A stretch of DNA of 32,067 nucleotides from Alphaproteobacteria bacterium (GCA_024227565.1 JAAEUE010000151.1:1-32067); one strand, 5' to 3'. Positions 1 to 7,969 are shown, counted from the stretch's first letter. Numbers and translations: made by a program. The notes: a model not told the origin generated them from the letters alone.

Positions 1-66
1 CCGGATCGCAACAATAAACGGTTCAAAAAACACCCATTCCCCATCTTCCATCAACAGCCGAGCCAC
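1..66 (-). CDS. IS5-family (IS427-like) transposase, N-terminal fragment running off the window edge
   Basis: Reading the minus strand from a GTG at 66-64 gives 22 open codons to base 1 with no stop. The peptide begins (M)ARLLMEDGEWVFFEPF, which I recognise as the N-terminus of IS5/IS427-type DDE transposases common in Rhizobiales (typical members start MARxLMEDDEWAFFxPF). A strong ribosome binding site, GAGGAGG, sits five bases before the GTG. The rest of the gene lies outside the window, so the DDE catalytic residues cannot be inspected. It directly abuts the truncated 3' end of the neighbouring outer-membrane protein gene. The call rests on recognising a short N-terminal signature, helped by the good ribosome binding site. 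Confidence 0.68.
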   Translation of the reverse strand, partial: MARLLMEDGEWVFFEPFIVAIR

Positions 67-103
67 AATAGCCTCCTCAAAAGCTACCGTGAATCACATC
101 TCA
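1..103 (-). mobile_element. End of an IS5-family insertion sequence (rest outside window)
   Basis: The transposase start is preceded, within about 37 bases, by the end of the beta-barrel gene at 101-703. That gene stops abruptly, and its TGA at 103-101 probably comes from the element itself. The terminal inverted repeat should therefore begin within about 10 bases of position 103, reading TGAGATGTGATTC on the minus strand. The other terminus is not in the window, so neither the inverted repeat nor a target duplication can be confirmed. Confidence 0.5.
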
Positions 104-703
104 GATGATTTGGGAATCCAATTTGTCAACAGGACCTAGGTATGAATACTTGCCGAAGATCGAAACTCCATCGAATACCTCAAAACTCGCACCTGCTATG
201 GCTTGATAGGCAAAACGGTTGTCATTGCCGTTCGCCAACACGAAACCAGGCAAACCCGGACCACGTTTGAAGTCTAGATGAATACTTGCTACGCCAATTC
301 CCCCTCCTGCGAAGAGCTTGAACTGGTCAAAAAGCTGGAAATCATAGAGCACGTTTGCCATTACTGTGACGGCAGACACATCTCCGGTGCTATCAAGCGG
401 GATACCGATGATAGTGAAACTGTTCTTGAGATCATTCTCGCGGTAGGTCACCTCTAGTTCAGTGCGAAAATTCATAGGCAACTGAGTGCCAACTGCGCCT
501 TGAACTGCAAACCCTGTGTCAAAGTCATAATTGTGAGCACCAGCAGGGAACATTAACCTTTCAGCACCCAAAAATACCGCACCGCCTGCGGCGGAAAGGT
601 AGATATTAGGTGAATATACAGGCTCGGTTTCTTCGGCCTTGACGGAAGAACTTCCAACAACCATTGCTAACGCGCAGGCACTTGACAAAATTAACTGACG
701 CAT
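101..703 (-). pseudogene. Outer-membrane beta-barrel protein, probably truncated at its C-terminus by an IS
   Basis: The 200-residue product has a signal peptide (MRQLILSSACALAMVVGSSSVKA, positions about 1-23, cleaved near VKA-EE) followed by alternating amphipathic strands typical of the small porin/OmpA-like beta-barrels of Rhizobiales: NIYLSAAGGAVF, FRTELEVTYREN, FKLFAGGGIGVASIHLDF and VSIFGKYSYLG. Such proteins normally end in a final strand with a terminal aromatic residue needed for insertion by the BAM machinery. This one stops at SYLGPVDKLDSQII, immediately where the IS5-like element begins, so the last strand or two appear lost. The start ATG at 703 directly precedes the signal peptide. 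The gene and its upstream region look AT-richer than the following 30 kb. It could still be expressed, but assembly would be doubtful. Confidence 0.7.
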
Positions 704-948
704 TTTTTGCTTCCCATAACCCCGTCGGTCTTCTCCCGACTTCTATTCTTATTAACGCTAAAAGCAACGTTCCGCGCCTAGTTGTGAAAGAAACTGTTCC
801 AACGCCTAATTGATTGCAAGGCGAAACGACCATTTGCGGGTGAATCTCCCATTGTGTGTTGTTTCAGCAACACGGCAATTAGTGGCACATGGCAGACATC
901 GCGCCAGCGAAATCTAATATCCGTTTTTGCCCCAGGAACAGCCACCAA

Positions 949-1320
949 TCACCGCCGGAACACATGCAGCTTGTTGCCGTCCAGATCCCGGCAATACGCA
1001 CCGTAATAGCCTTCCGAATAATCCCGTGGCCCAGGAGCCCCCTCATCTGAACCGCCAAGCCGGATCACCGCGTCGTAGAACGACCGAACCGCGTCCTCGT
1101 CGGCCAAGCTGAACATCACCTGGCTGCCGTTGCCGAAGGTGGCCGGCTCGCCGTTGAACGGTTTCAGCACCCAAAACTCATTGCGTCCACCCGGCGGGCC
1201 ATAGCCGATCTCCCGCTCCACCGTCACCAGCCGCTCAAACCCCACCACGGCCAGCACCTCGTCATAAAACGCACCGGCCGCCTCCAGATCGTTGGTGCCC
1301 ACACATACGCCTGCAAGCAT
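949..1320 (-). CDS. VOC-superfamily (glyoxalase/bleomycin-resistance fold) protein
   Basis: The 123-residue product begins MLAGVCVGTNDLEAAGAFYDEVL, the usual first beta-alpha unit of vicinal oxygen chelate proteins, and ends with YYGAYCRDLDGNKLHVFRR, matching the family's closing motif (F.DPDGN.lel). The length is that of a one-domain VOC protein that dimerises to form its site. The ATG at 1320 is chosen over upstream starts because GGGGAGA lies about eight bases before it and homology begins there. The substrate is unknown: the family covers glyoxalases, extradiol dioxygenases and drug-binding proteins, and this subgroup is common in proteobacteria without an assigned reaction. It is divergent from the CoA-transferase pair, with about 100 bases between the starts. 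Confidence 0.8.
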   Translation of the reverse strand: MLAGVCVGTNDLEAAGAFYDEVLAVVGFERLVTVEREIGYGPPGGRNEFWVLKPFNGEPATFGNGSQVMFSLADEDAVRSFYDAVIRLGGSDEGAPGPRDYSEGYYGAYCRDLDGNKLHVFRR

Positions 1321-1422
1321 CACCCGTTTCTCCCCATGGTCCTGTTGTTGCCCGCCGCCCTGCCCCGTTGGCAAACCGGCACCAATCGGGCATTATCGCC
1401 CTCATCAAGCCAAGAGGTTCCC

Positions 1423-2247
1423 ATGATTGCCGAAACCCTTCAAGAGCTGGTGGCCCAGATCCCCGATGGGGCCAGCATCGCGCTGCCGCCCACCCGCAGC
1501 GGCCCGGCCATTGCGGCAACCCGCGCGCTCATTGAGCACGGCACCAAGAACCTGCATCTCATCGCCATCCCAACCTCAGGCCTGCAGGCAGACCTGCTGA
1601 TCGGCGCAGGCTGCGTGGCAACCATGGAAAGCGCCGGGGTCACCCTGGACGAATTCGGCCAGGCACCAAGCTTTGTGAATGCGGTGAAGGCAGGCGCCCT
1701 CCAGCTGAAAGACACCACCTGCCCGGCCCTGGTTTCCGCGCTGCAGGCGGGCGAAAAAGGCATCCCCTTCATCCCCATGCGCGGGCTCATCGGCTCTGAC
1801 CTGTTGAAACACCGGCCGGACTATCAGGTGATCGACAACCCGCTGGCCGATGGCGCCGACCCGATTGTGGTGCTGCCCGCCATTGTGCCCGACTTTGCCC
1901 TCATCCACGCCCCCCTGGGCGACCGGCACGGCAATGTGTGGATCGGCAAGGCGCGCGAATTGATGACCATGGCCCATGCCGCCAAGCGCACCCTGGTGAG
2001 CGTGGAAGAGGTTGTGGACGAAAACCTCATGGCCGATGAACTAAGAGCGCCGGCCACCATCCCGGCGCACTATATCACCGCCATTGCCCGCGCGACACGC
2101 GGCTGCTGGCCCATCGGGCTGCAGGGGTGCTACGATACGGACGCAGAGGCCCTGACCGCCTATGCCCGGATGGCCCGCACGCAGGAGGGCTTTGACCAGT
2201 TCCTCAAGGACGGCCCCCGGCCGGCCCAACCGGTCGCTGCTGAATAA
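1423..2247 (+). CDS. CoA-transferase-fold enzyme, subunit A (IpdA/GctA-like)
   Basis: The 274-residue protein belongs to the family I CoA-transferase fold, alpha subunit. Visible marks are DGASIALPPTRSGPAIAATRALIEHG near the N-terminus, the glycine-rich IPTSGLQADLLIGAGCV strand, and LIHAPLGDRHGNVWIG (about residues 160-175), typical of alpha subunits (A..aD..GN...). It forms an operon with subunit B, whose ATG directly follows its TAA. The ATG at 1423, preceded by AAGAGG, is chosen; the longer open frame upstream has no family similarity. The pair resembles IpdAB, which opens a steroid-derived ring CoA ester by hydrolysis, and more distantly glutaconate CoA-transferase. The substrate cannot be named from sequence. 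Confidence 0.8.
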   Translation: MIAETLQELVAQIPDGASIALPPTRSGPAIAATRALIEHGTKNLHLIAIPTSGLQADLLIGAGCVATMESAGVTLDEFGQAPSFVNAVKAGALQLKDTTCPALVSALQAGEKGIPFIPMRGLIGSDLLKHRPDYQVIDNPLADGADPIVVLPAIVPDFALIHAPLGDRHGNVWIGKARELMTMAHAAKRTLVSVEEVVDENLMADELRAPATIPAHYITAIARATRGCWPIGLQGCYDTDAEALTAYARMARTQEGFDQFLKDGPRPAQPVAAE

Positions 2248-2973
2248 ATGGGCTACAGCTCAGAGGAACTGCTGATCTGCGTCATCGCGCGATTGCTTGA
2301 GGGTGTGGACCATATTGCCGTGGGCGTCTCCTCGCCCATTCCAGGCTCTGCCGCCCTTCTGCAACGGGCCTTGTCGGACGGCGCCACCCGCGTGACCGTG
2401 CTCAACAGCCGCCACCTGCAGGCCCTGAACGACGGCGTGACCGAGCTCTTCGACATGGCGGCCCAAGGGCGCATTGGCGCATTCTTCCTGAGCGGCGGCC
2501 AGATCGACGGCAGCGGCAACATCAACCTGGTGGGCGTTGGTGACTATCCCCAAATGAAGGTGCGCTGGTCCGGCTCGTTCGGCTCTGCCCTGCTCTACTA
2601 CCTGGTGCCCAAGGTGATCTTGTTCCGCGACGAACACACCCGCCGCACCATGGTTGAAAAGGTCGATTTCATCAGCGCGCCGGGCACCAGCGAAGAGGGC
2701 ATCCACCGCCCCGGCGGTCCCCATGCGCTGGTCACCAATCTGTGCGTCTTTTCGTTCGACAAGGCCAAAGCGCGCTTCTGCCTGGAGACCATCCACCCTG
2801 GCCACACCCTGGAAGAGGTGCTCGACAACACCGGTTTTGAGTTCGACCGGCCAGACACCGTGCCGCAAACGCCGGTGCCCGAACCGGAGCGACTGAACCT
2901 GCTGCGCGGCTCGTTGGCTCAGCATGTGGCCGATCCCTATCCGAAGTTTGCCGCCCGGGTTTGGGGGGTGTAG
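2248..2973 (+). CDS. CoA-transferase-fold enzyme, subunit B (IpdB/GctB-like)
   Basis: The 241-residue beta subunit shows the family features [18 protein letters not shown] (about residues 84-101), the Gly/Ser-rich [19 protein letters not shown] segment, [23 protein letters not shown] and [15 protein letters not shown]. These match the IpdB/glutaconate-type branch. The (S)ENG motif that carries the catalytic glutamate in acetoacetate/succinyl-CoA transferase beta subunits is not seen; the corresponding N-terminal area reads [15 protein letters not shown]. This favours an IpdAB-like hydrolase or an unusual transferase. The TAA of subunit A is followed at once by this ATG, so the two are translationally coupled, and dtd begins two bases after its stop. 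In IpdAB the catalytic glutamate sits on the A subunit. Confidence 0.8.
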   Translation: MGYSSEELLICVIARLLEGVDHIAVGVSSPIPGSAALLQRALSDGATRVTVLNSRHLQALNDGVTELFDMAAQGRIGAFFLSGGQIDGSGNINLVGVGDYPQMKVRWSGSFGSALLYYLVPKVILFRDEHTRRTMVEKVDFISAPGTSEEGIHRPGGPHALVTNLCVFSFDKAKARFCLETIHPGHTLEEVLDNTGFEFDRPDTVPQTPVPEPERLNLLRGSLAQHVADPYPKFAARVWGV

Positions 2974-2975
2974 CC

Positions 2976-3413
2976 ATGCGCTGCCTGATCCAGAGAGTCT
3001 CGCGCGCCGATGTTAAGGTGGACGGCGAAACCATTGGCGAAATCGGCCAGGGCCTTTTGATCCTGGTGTGCGCCATGCAGGGCGATGAAGAAGCGCAAGC
3101 CGTTCAACTGGCCAAAAAGGCTACAAGCTTGCGCATCTTTGCCGACGAAAACGGCAAGATGAACCGCTCGCTGCTCGACATTGGGGGCCAGGCCCTGATC
3201 GTCAGCCAGTTCACCCTGGCCGCCGACACCTCGCGCGGCAACCGCCCGGGCTTCTCCAGCGCCGCCCCGCCCGATCTTGGCAACCAGCTCTATGAGCGCT
3301 TTGCAGACCTGGTGGCCGGGCATGGCGTGACGGTGGCCAAGGGCCAATTTGGCGCCGATATGAAGGTGTCGCTCATCAACGATGGCCCAATCACCATTTG
3401 GCTGGAAACCTGA
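2976..3413 (+). CDS. dtd: D-aminoacyl-tRNA deacylase
   Basis: The 145-residue product starts [26 protein letters not shown], the standard DTD N-terminus (M+.+iQRV..A.V.v.g..iG.ig.G). It carries [17 protein letters not shown] (the SQFTL motif) and the C-terminal [11 protein letters not shown], which contains the Gly-cis-Pro (GP) element that excludes L-amino acids. DTD removes D-amino acids, and glycine misloaded on tRNA-Ala, from aminoacyl-tRNA in the cytoplasm. The length is normal. The ATG at 2976 lies two bases after the stop of the CoA-transferase B subunit, so co-transcription is likely even though the functions seem unrelated. A tRNA gene lies just downstream on the opposite strand. Confidence 0.95.
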   Translation: MRCLIQRVSRADVKVDGETIGEIGQGLLILVCAMQGDEEAQAVQLAKKATSLRIFADENGKMNRSLLDIGGQALIVSQFTLAADTSRGNRPGFSSAAPPDLGNQLYERFADLVAGHGVTVAKGQFGADMKVSLINDGPITIWLET

Positions 3414-3430
3414 GAGCTGAAGAGGAGAAT

Positions 3431-3504
3431 TGGAGGCTGGGCCAGGACTTGAACCTGGATTTCCGGATATGCACTCCGGCGCAGTGACCTTTTGCTACCC
3501 AGCC
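3431..3504 (-). tRNA. tRNA-Cys (GCA anticodon), atypical anticodon loop
   Basis: On the minus strand a complete 74-base cloverleaf folds: acceptor GGCTGGG/CCCAGCC, D-arm with GCA/TGC and the GG pair in its loop, anticodon stem CCGGA/TCCGG around the loop GTGCATA, a four-base variable loop, T stem CCAGG/CCTGG with loop TTCAAGT, discriminator T and encoded CCA. U73 and the GCA anticodon are the main identity elements of tRNA-Cys. Position 37 is T rather than the usual purine, and position 32 is G rather than a pyrimidine, which is odd. It may be a second, divergent cysteine tRNA. Confidence 0.85.
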
Positions 3505-3680
3505 TCAGTATTCTGGAACGCATGCTCACGAAAACGTGAGCGTGTCGTTATTAGTGATAATTCTGAGTGGTTATTACTTTGTGAACGGATCAATTCCGTC
3601 CTGCTGATTGGCCCCCTGTCAATCTGATCTCGCGAACAATTTATGCCATTTTGCATGAAAGCCTATGTCATAGATGGCAC

Positions 3681-4613
3681 ATGTATCGCCTTCTCCTGGT
3701 ATGCCTTGGCTTTTGTTCATTGATCGGCCCGACGCTGGCCCAAACCGTGCCGGAGAGCCTTCATGTGTTGAAGGGGCGCATTATTCGCGCCCTGGCCTTT
3801 GAGCCAGGTGATCCGAACCACATCCTGGTGGGCCAGAAGGCACGAAAACCCGGCAGCGGCTTGGTGTTCAAGAGCCTGGACGGCGGCAAAACCTGGCGCA
3901 CCCAGAACGCAAATGCGGCCCTCAACCCCGCGGCAACCGACGTGCAGGCGGTGGCGGCGGTGTCAAAATCGCTTCTTCTGGCCGGCACATGGAAGCAAGG
4001 CCTGTTCGTCTCCAAAAACGGCGGGCGAAAATTCGGGCCGGTCCGCGCCGTTGCCAACAATGACATCCGGGACTTTGCCGTGACCGGCACAACGCTCTAT
4101 GCCGCAAGCTCGCAGAAAGGCGTGTTCCAAAGCGACGACAAGGGCAAAACGTGGACGGCGATTGGCCCGGCCAGAGCCGCGCTGTGGTCTATCACCGCCG
4201 CGGGCGGCCGCCTCTATGCCAGCTCCCTGCTGTCCGGTGTGTTTGAACGCAAGGGCGAGGCTTGGAAGAAAATTTCTGACCAAGACAAGGTCTATGCCAC
4301 CGCCGTTAACGAACGCGCCGGGAACAGCCTGGCGCTGGCGGCGGAAACCGGGATCTACATCCGCAAAAAGGGGCGTTGGCAAAAAGCCATTGCAGGAGAA
4401 ACATTTGCCGACATCCTGTTCTCCCCAACCGGCCTTCTGATTGCCGGATCATGGGAGAACGGGCTTGTAGTCCTGTCCCCGGATGGCCGCCTGGTCAGGC
4501 GCCTTTTGGCCGGAAAATCAGTTGTTCATCTGCACATTTCAGGCGAACGCCTGTTTGCGGGCACATGGGGCGATGGCCTCCATATTCTGCCACTTAATGG
4601 CGTTTTACCCTGA
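3681..4613 (+). CDS. Secreted BNR/YCF48-like beta-propeller protein, function unknown
   Basis: The 310-residue product begins with a signal peptide (MYRLLLVCLGFCSLIGPTLAQ). It then shows repeated propeller blades ending in small-residue turns: GLVFKSLDGGKTW, GLFVSKNGGRKFG, GVFQSDDKGKTWTAIG, GVFERKGEAWKKI, GIYIRKKGRWQKAI, GLVVLSPDGRLVRR and GDGLHILPLNG. The SxDGGKTW-type turns are Asp-box (BNR) motifs, as in sortilin/YCF48-like propellers. About six or seven blades fit the length. No catalytic residues of a sialidase are recognisable, so a binding or scaffold role in the periplasm is an inference. The start is uncertain: ATG 3681 begins exactly at the signal peptide, an upstream ATG at 3651 would add ten residues, and neither has a clear ribosome binding site. 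It stands alone. Confidence 0.65.
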   Translation: MYRLLLVCLGFCSLIGPTLAQTVPESLHVLKGRIIRALAFEPGDPNHILVGQKARKPGSGLVFKSLDGGKTWRTQNANAALNPAATDVQAVAAVSKSLLLAGTWKQGLFVSKNGGRKFGPVRAVANNDIRDFAVTGTTLYAASSQKGVFQSDDKGKTWTAIGPARAALWSITAAGGRLYASSLLSGVFERKGEAWKKISDQDKVYATAVNERAGNSLALAAETGIYIRKKGRWQKAIAGETFADILFSPTGLLIAGSWENGLVVLSPDGRLVRRLLAGKSVVHLHISGERLFAGTWGDGLHILPLNGVLP

Positions 4614-4760
4614 TCGGCCTGGCCTGTTTTTGAAAGGTTCGCGGTCGTTTTAAGGCTTCCCTAACCTTGAGATCAGATCACCCGGTTTGTTTAGCCCCGG
4701 ATTTACCCCCGCCGGATACTGTTGCCACACATTCGAGGGCCGTGGGAAGCAAGAACAAAA

Positions 4761-6284
4761 ATGCAAGTTCGCGACAGGCAACATAAACGGATCGTCCTTC
4801 TCGTCGGTCTCATCATCGCCATTTCATCCATCTCCCTGGGGCGCGAGCTTGCGGGCCTGATGGACGGGGGCCTTTTGAACGGGCTGATCAGCGCGGGCAT
4901 CATCGCAATGATCGCCACCGTGTCCATAATGTTCTGGCGTTCCTCGCAAGACACCAAGTCTTACACTGAGCTGGTCTATTATGACGAGCTCACGGGCCTG
5001 CCCAACAAGCGCCATTTCGACCAACGGCTGAGCCAGGAACTGGACCGCTGCAAACGTCATGGCGGCCTTATGGCCACCATGTATTTCGACCTGGACCAAT
5101 TTAAAGCGATCAACGATTGCTACGGCCATTCCGCCGGCGACGCCGCCATTCAGCAATTTGGCGAGCGCATCAAGGAAGAAGTTAGAAACGAGGACGTTGT
5201 AGCCAGATTGTCGGGTGACGAATTTGCTGCCCTGGTCACCGAGCTGCGCACCCCCAGCGATATCGTGATTCTTGCCGAACGCATCATCGCAGCCATGCGC
5301 AAGCCGATACATTACAACGGAAAAACCATCTACGTTGGGGTCTCCATCGGCGGTGCCATCATCGAAGATGGAACCATTGATGCAGCCGAAGCCATGCGGC
5401 AGGCCGACTTTGCCCTGTTGCAGGCGAAGAACAACGGGCGCAACCAGCTTCAGCTCTTTGATCCGGAAATGGCTGAAACCATCAATGCGAAAAAGCGCAT
5501 GGAATCCGACCTGCGGGAAGCCATCGACAATGACCGGCTGCATCTGGCCTACCAACCTCAGGTTTCGCAAGATGGCCAAAACATTTTGGGTGTGGAAGCA
5601 CTGGTGCGCTGGGACCACCCGAAGACCGGGCCGATTTCGCCTGTAACCTTTATCCCGATTGCCGAGGAAACCGGCTTGATCGACACGCTTGGCGAGATGA
5701 TCCTGCGCCGCGCCTGCCTCGATATCGGTGAGCTTGAAGGCACCAAGCTGGCCGTCAATGTCTCACCGGTGCAGTTCCGCCAGGAGAGCTTCGTCGACGT
5801 TGTGCGCGATATCCTTGTGGAAACGGGTTTTCCGTCCCATTTGCTTGAACTTGAGATCTCCGAAGGGATCTTCATTTCCAATCCGGAAAAGGCCACCAAA
5901 ACCATCAAGAAACTGCGTGAGCTTGGGGTGCGCATCGCCTTGGATGATTTCGGCACCGGCTATGCGACCTTGGCCTATTTGCGCGAGTTCAAACTCGACC
6001 GCATCAAGATCGACCGCTCCTTCGTCAAGGACATGGAATGCTCGACAGACGCCCAGCGGCTGGTCGCCACAATGATAGAACTGGGCAGCGGCCTGGGCTT
6101 GAGTGTGACGGTTGAGGGGGTTGAAACCGCCGAGCAGCGCGATCTGTTGTTCGACAGCGGCTGCGATGCGCTTCAAGGGTTCTTGTTCTCCAAACCTGTT
6201 CCGATGGAAGAGTTGCGGCATCTGAACCTTGACACCGATGGCAGCATGCCTGTCAGCACCCGCAAAATGGCGCTGGCGAGTTAA
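4761..6284 (+). CDS. Membrane-anchored GGDEF-EAL cyclic-di-GMP signalling protein
   Basis: The 507-residue product has two N-terminal membrane segments (about residues 11-28 and 44-60) with a short loop and no recognisable extracellular sensor domain, then a GGDEF domain (about 75-235) and an EAL domain (about 250-490). The GGDEF signature is SGDEF, with the metal-site MYFDLDQFKAIND and an inhibitory-site RNED five residues upstream, so the cyclase may be active and feedback-inhibited. The EAL domain retains EALVRW, the asparagine in LAVNVSP, ELEISEG, DDFGTGYA, KIDRSFV and VEGVET, so phosphodiesterase activity is expected. ATG 4761 is preferred to the TTG at 4722 because it is a standard start and leaves the topology intact. 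It is monocistronic and flanked by intergenic sequence on both sides. Confidence 0.92.
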   Translation: MQVRDRQHKRIVLLVGLIIAISSISLGRELAGLMDGGLLNGLISAGIIAMIATVSIMFWRSSQDTKSYTELVYYDELTGLPNKRHFDQRLSQELDRCKRHGGLMATMYFDLDQFKAINDCYGHSAGDAAIQQFGERIKEEVRNEDVVARLSGDEFAALVTELRTPSDIVILAERIIAAMRKPIHYNGKTIYVGVSIGGAIIEDGTIDAAEAMRQADFALLQAKNNGRNQLQLFDPEMAETINAKKRMESDLREAIDNDRLHLAYQPQVSQDGQNILGVEALVRWDHPKTGPISPVTFIPIAEETGLIDTLGEMILRRACLDIGELEGTKLAVNVSPVQFRQESFVDVVRDILVETGFPSHLLELEISEGIFISNPEKATKTIKKLRELGVRIALDDFGTGYATLAYLREFKLDRIKIDRSFVKDMECSTDAQRLVATMIELGSGLGLSVTVEGVETAEQRDLLFDSGCDALQGFLFSKPVPMEELRHLNLDTDGSMPVSTRKMALAS

Positions 6285-6365
6285 GGGCCCCCTCACCCCG
6301 CGTGACAAATCTCGCATTTTGTGCCATCCTCTCTGCGTTAGTCCTAAAGACAGGAAGTCCTGCCA

Positions 6366-6599
6366 ATGCCTATCCGCATGATGCTTGCTGGCCTTCTCAT
6401 CGCCGCTCCGGCCCTTGCCGGAACAGCTTATGCCGGCTCTGATGTGGCCAAGCCGGCCGCCGTCAGCACCCAGCAAAGCACCCCGGCGCCTTCGGCAACC
6501 ACACCGGCTGCCACGCCTTTGCCCTCGGATGTTGATAGCGGCTATCCCGGTGGATGCCCGTTCGGCCACGAGAAGACCAAATCTGCGGCCACGTCCTGA
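6366..6599 (+). CDS. Small secreted Pro/Ala/Thr-rich protein, unknown function
   Basis: A 77-residue product with a clear signal peptide (MPIRMMLAGLLIAAPALAGTAYA, cleaved at AYA-GS). A low-complexity Ala/Pro/Ser/Thr linker follows (about residues 28-53), then a short tail with YPGGCPFGHEKTK. The sequence AGGAAG lies eight to ten bases before the ATG. There is only one cysteine in the mature part, so if exported it is either free or pairs between molecules. I do not recognise a family. It lies between the GGDEF-EAL gene and the aminotransferase, both on the same strand but separated by clear gaps, so it is probably transcribed alone. The signal peptide and good ribosome binding site make it more likely real than spurious. 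Confidence 0.62.
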   Translation: MPIRMMLAGLLIAAPALAGTAYAGSDVAKPAAVSTQQSTPAPSATTPAATPLPSDVDSGYPGGCPFGHEKTKSAATS

Positions 6600-6769
6600 T
6601 CGCTAAGGCTTGGCCTTTGCCCTGATTGGGCCGTTGAAATTCCGGTTCTGTGTTTGCCATGCTCATGTGGGCGTGCGGTCAAAGTTTGTTTCTATCCCAT
6701 CTTTTGGAAAAGCCTGTTGGGCCCTGCCGATTTGGTGCTAAATGCGCGCCTTGGCCGGAACGAGCAGAC

Positions 6770-7969
6770 ATGATGACAAGATTTGAGAAATCCTTCACCC
6801 AGCAAGAACCCATTCCCGATGAGGCCATCAAGGCCGCCGTCGAGGTCATGAATTCCGGGCGTTTGCACCGCTACAACGTTGTGCCGGGCGAGGTTTCCGA
6901 GGCCGAGCAGCTTGAGGCTGAGTTTGCCGCCTATATGGGCGTGCCCTATTGCTTGGCCTGCACCTCGGGCGGTTATGCCATCCACATTGGCTTGCGCAGC
7001 GCAGGGGTGAAACCGGGCGATCTGGTGCTCTCCAACGCGTTCACTCTTGCGCCTGTGCCCGGCGCCATCGAAGCGGCCGGAGCCAAACCCGTGCTGGTGG
7101 AAACCGGCGATGATTACTGCATCGATCTGACAGACCTGGACGCCAAGGCGGGCACAAGCGGTGCCCGTTTCTTGTTGCTCTCCCACATGCGCGGCCACAT
7201 CGTGGACATGGACCAGATCATGGAGATCTGCACCCGCCGTGGCATTTCCCTGGTGGAAGATTGCGCCCACACCATGGGCGCCACCTGGAATGGCCGCAAG
7301 AGCGGCACCTACGGCAAGGTGGCCTGCTTCTCCACCCAAACCTACAAGCACGTAAACTCAGGCGAAGGCGGCTTCCTAACCACCGATGATCCGGAAGTGA
7401 TTGCCCGGGCCACCATCTATTCGGGCTCCTACATGCTTTATGAGCGCCACGGCGCCGGCCCTGAGGCAGAGGTTTATGACAGCCTGCGCCTCGATGTGCC
7501 CAACATGAGCGGGCGCATGGACAATTTGCGCGCGGCCATTTTGCGCCCGCAACTGAAGCGGCTGGATGAGCAATGCGCACGCTGGAACCGGCTTTATGAT
7601 GTGTTGGAAGAAGGCCTGCGCAACCACCCCAACATCAGGATGCCGGACCGGCCAGCCAAGGAAGGCTATGTGGCCAGCTCCATCCAGTTTGCCCTGCCCG
7701 GTTTCTCCCCAGAGCAGTTCCAGGAGTTGCTGAAGCGCTGCATTGAACGCGGCGTTGAACTGAAATGGTTCGGTAACCCGGTGCCCAACGGCTACACCAG
7801 CCGTTATGACAGCTGGCACTACCTGGATGTGCCCGACCTGCCGCGCACCATTTCGGTGCTCTCCACCATGTGCGACATGCGCATTCCCCTGACCTTTGAC
7901 GAGGCAGACTGCCGGACCATTGCCGAGGTGATTTCAGCCACGGCACGCGAAGTGGCCGAGGCGCCATAA
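6770..7969 (+). CDS. DegT/DnrJ/EryC1/StrS-family PLP aminotransferase
   Basis: The 399-residue product has the sugar-aminotransferase fold: ACTSGGYAIHIGLRSAGVKPGD (cofactor phosphate region), VEDCAHTMGATWNG (Asp that contacts the pyridine nitrogen), and CFSTQTYKHVNSGEGGF, whose Lys is the expected Schiff-base residue. MSGRMDNLRAAIL is another conserved segment. The ATG at 6770 is the first start inside the homologous region; the frame remains open further upstream, but that part shows no similarity. Members aminate keto-sugars in nucleotide-sugar pathways, and some act on other substrates. No sugar dehydratase, epimerase or glycosyltransferase is nearby, so the substrate is unknown and the gene looks orphaned from a pathway. 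Confidence 0.88.
   Translation: MMTRFEKSFTQQEPIPDEAIKAAVEVMNSGRLHRYNVVPGEVSEAEQLEAEFAAYMGVPYCLACTSGGYAIHIGLRSAGVKPGDLVLSNAFTLAPVPGAIEAAGAKPVLVETGDDYCIDLTDLDAKAGTSGARFLLLSHMRGHIVDMDQIMEICTRRGISLVEDCAHTMGATWNGRKSGTYGKVACFSTQTYKHVNSGEGGFLTTDDPEVIARATIYSGSYMLYERHGAGPEAEVYDSLRLDVPNMSGRMDNLRAAILRPQLKRLDEQCARWNRLYDVLEEGLRNHPNIRMPDRPAKEGYVASSIQFALPGFSPEQFQELLKRCIERGVELKWFGNPVPNGYTSRYDSWHYLDVPDLPRTISVLSTMCDMRIPLTFDEADCRTIAEVISATAREVAEAP

Noticed and set aside
606..833. Open frame on the minus strand opposite and upstream of the barrel gene
   Set aside because: It overlaps the true signal-peptide region in another frame, has no ribosome binding site and no recognisable protein pattern.
2260..2925. Long antisense frame opposite the CoA-transferase B subunit
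   Set aside because: It mirrors a GC-rich gene whose family match is clear; composition is the usual shadow bias with no domain.
3430..3627. Short frame running through the tRNA gene
   Set aside because: It is antisense to a complete tRNA-Cys and has no homology-like pattern.
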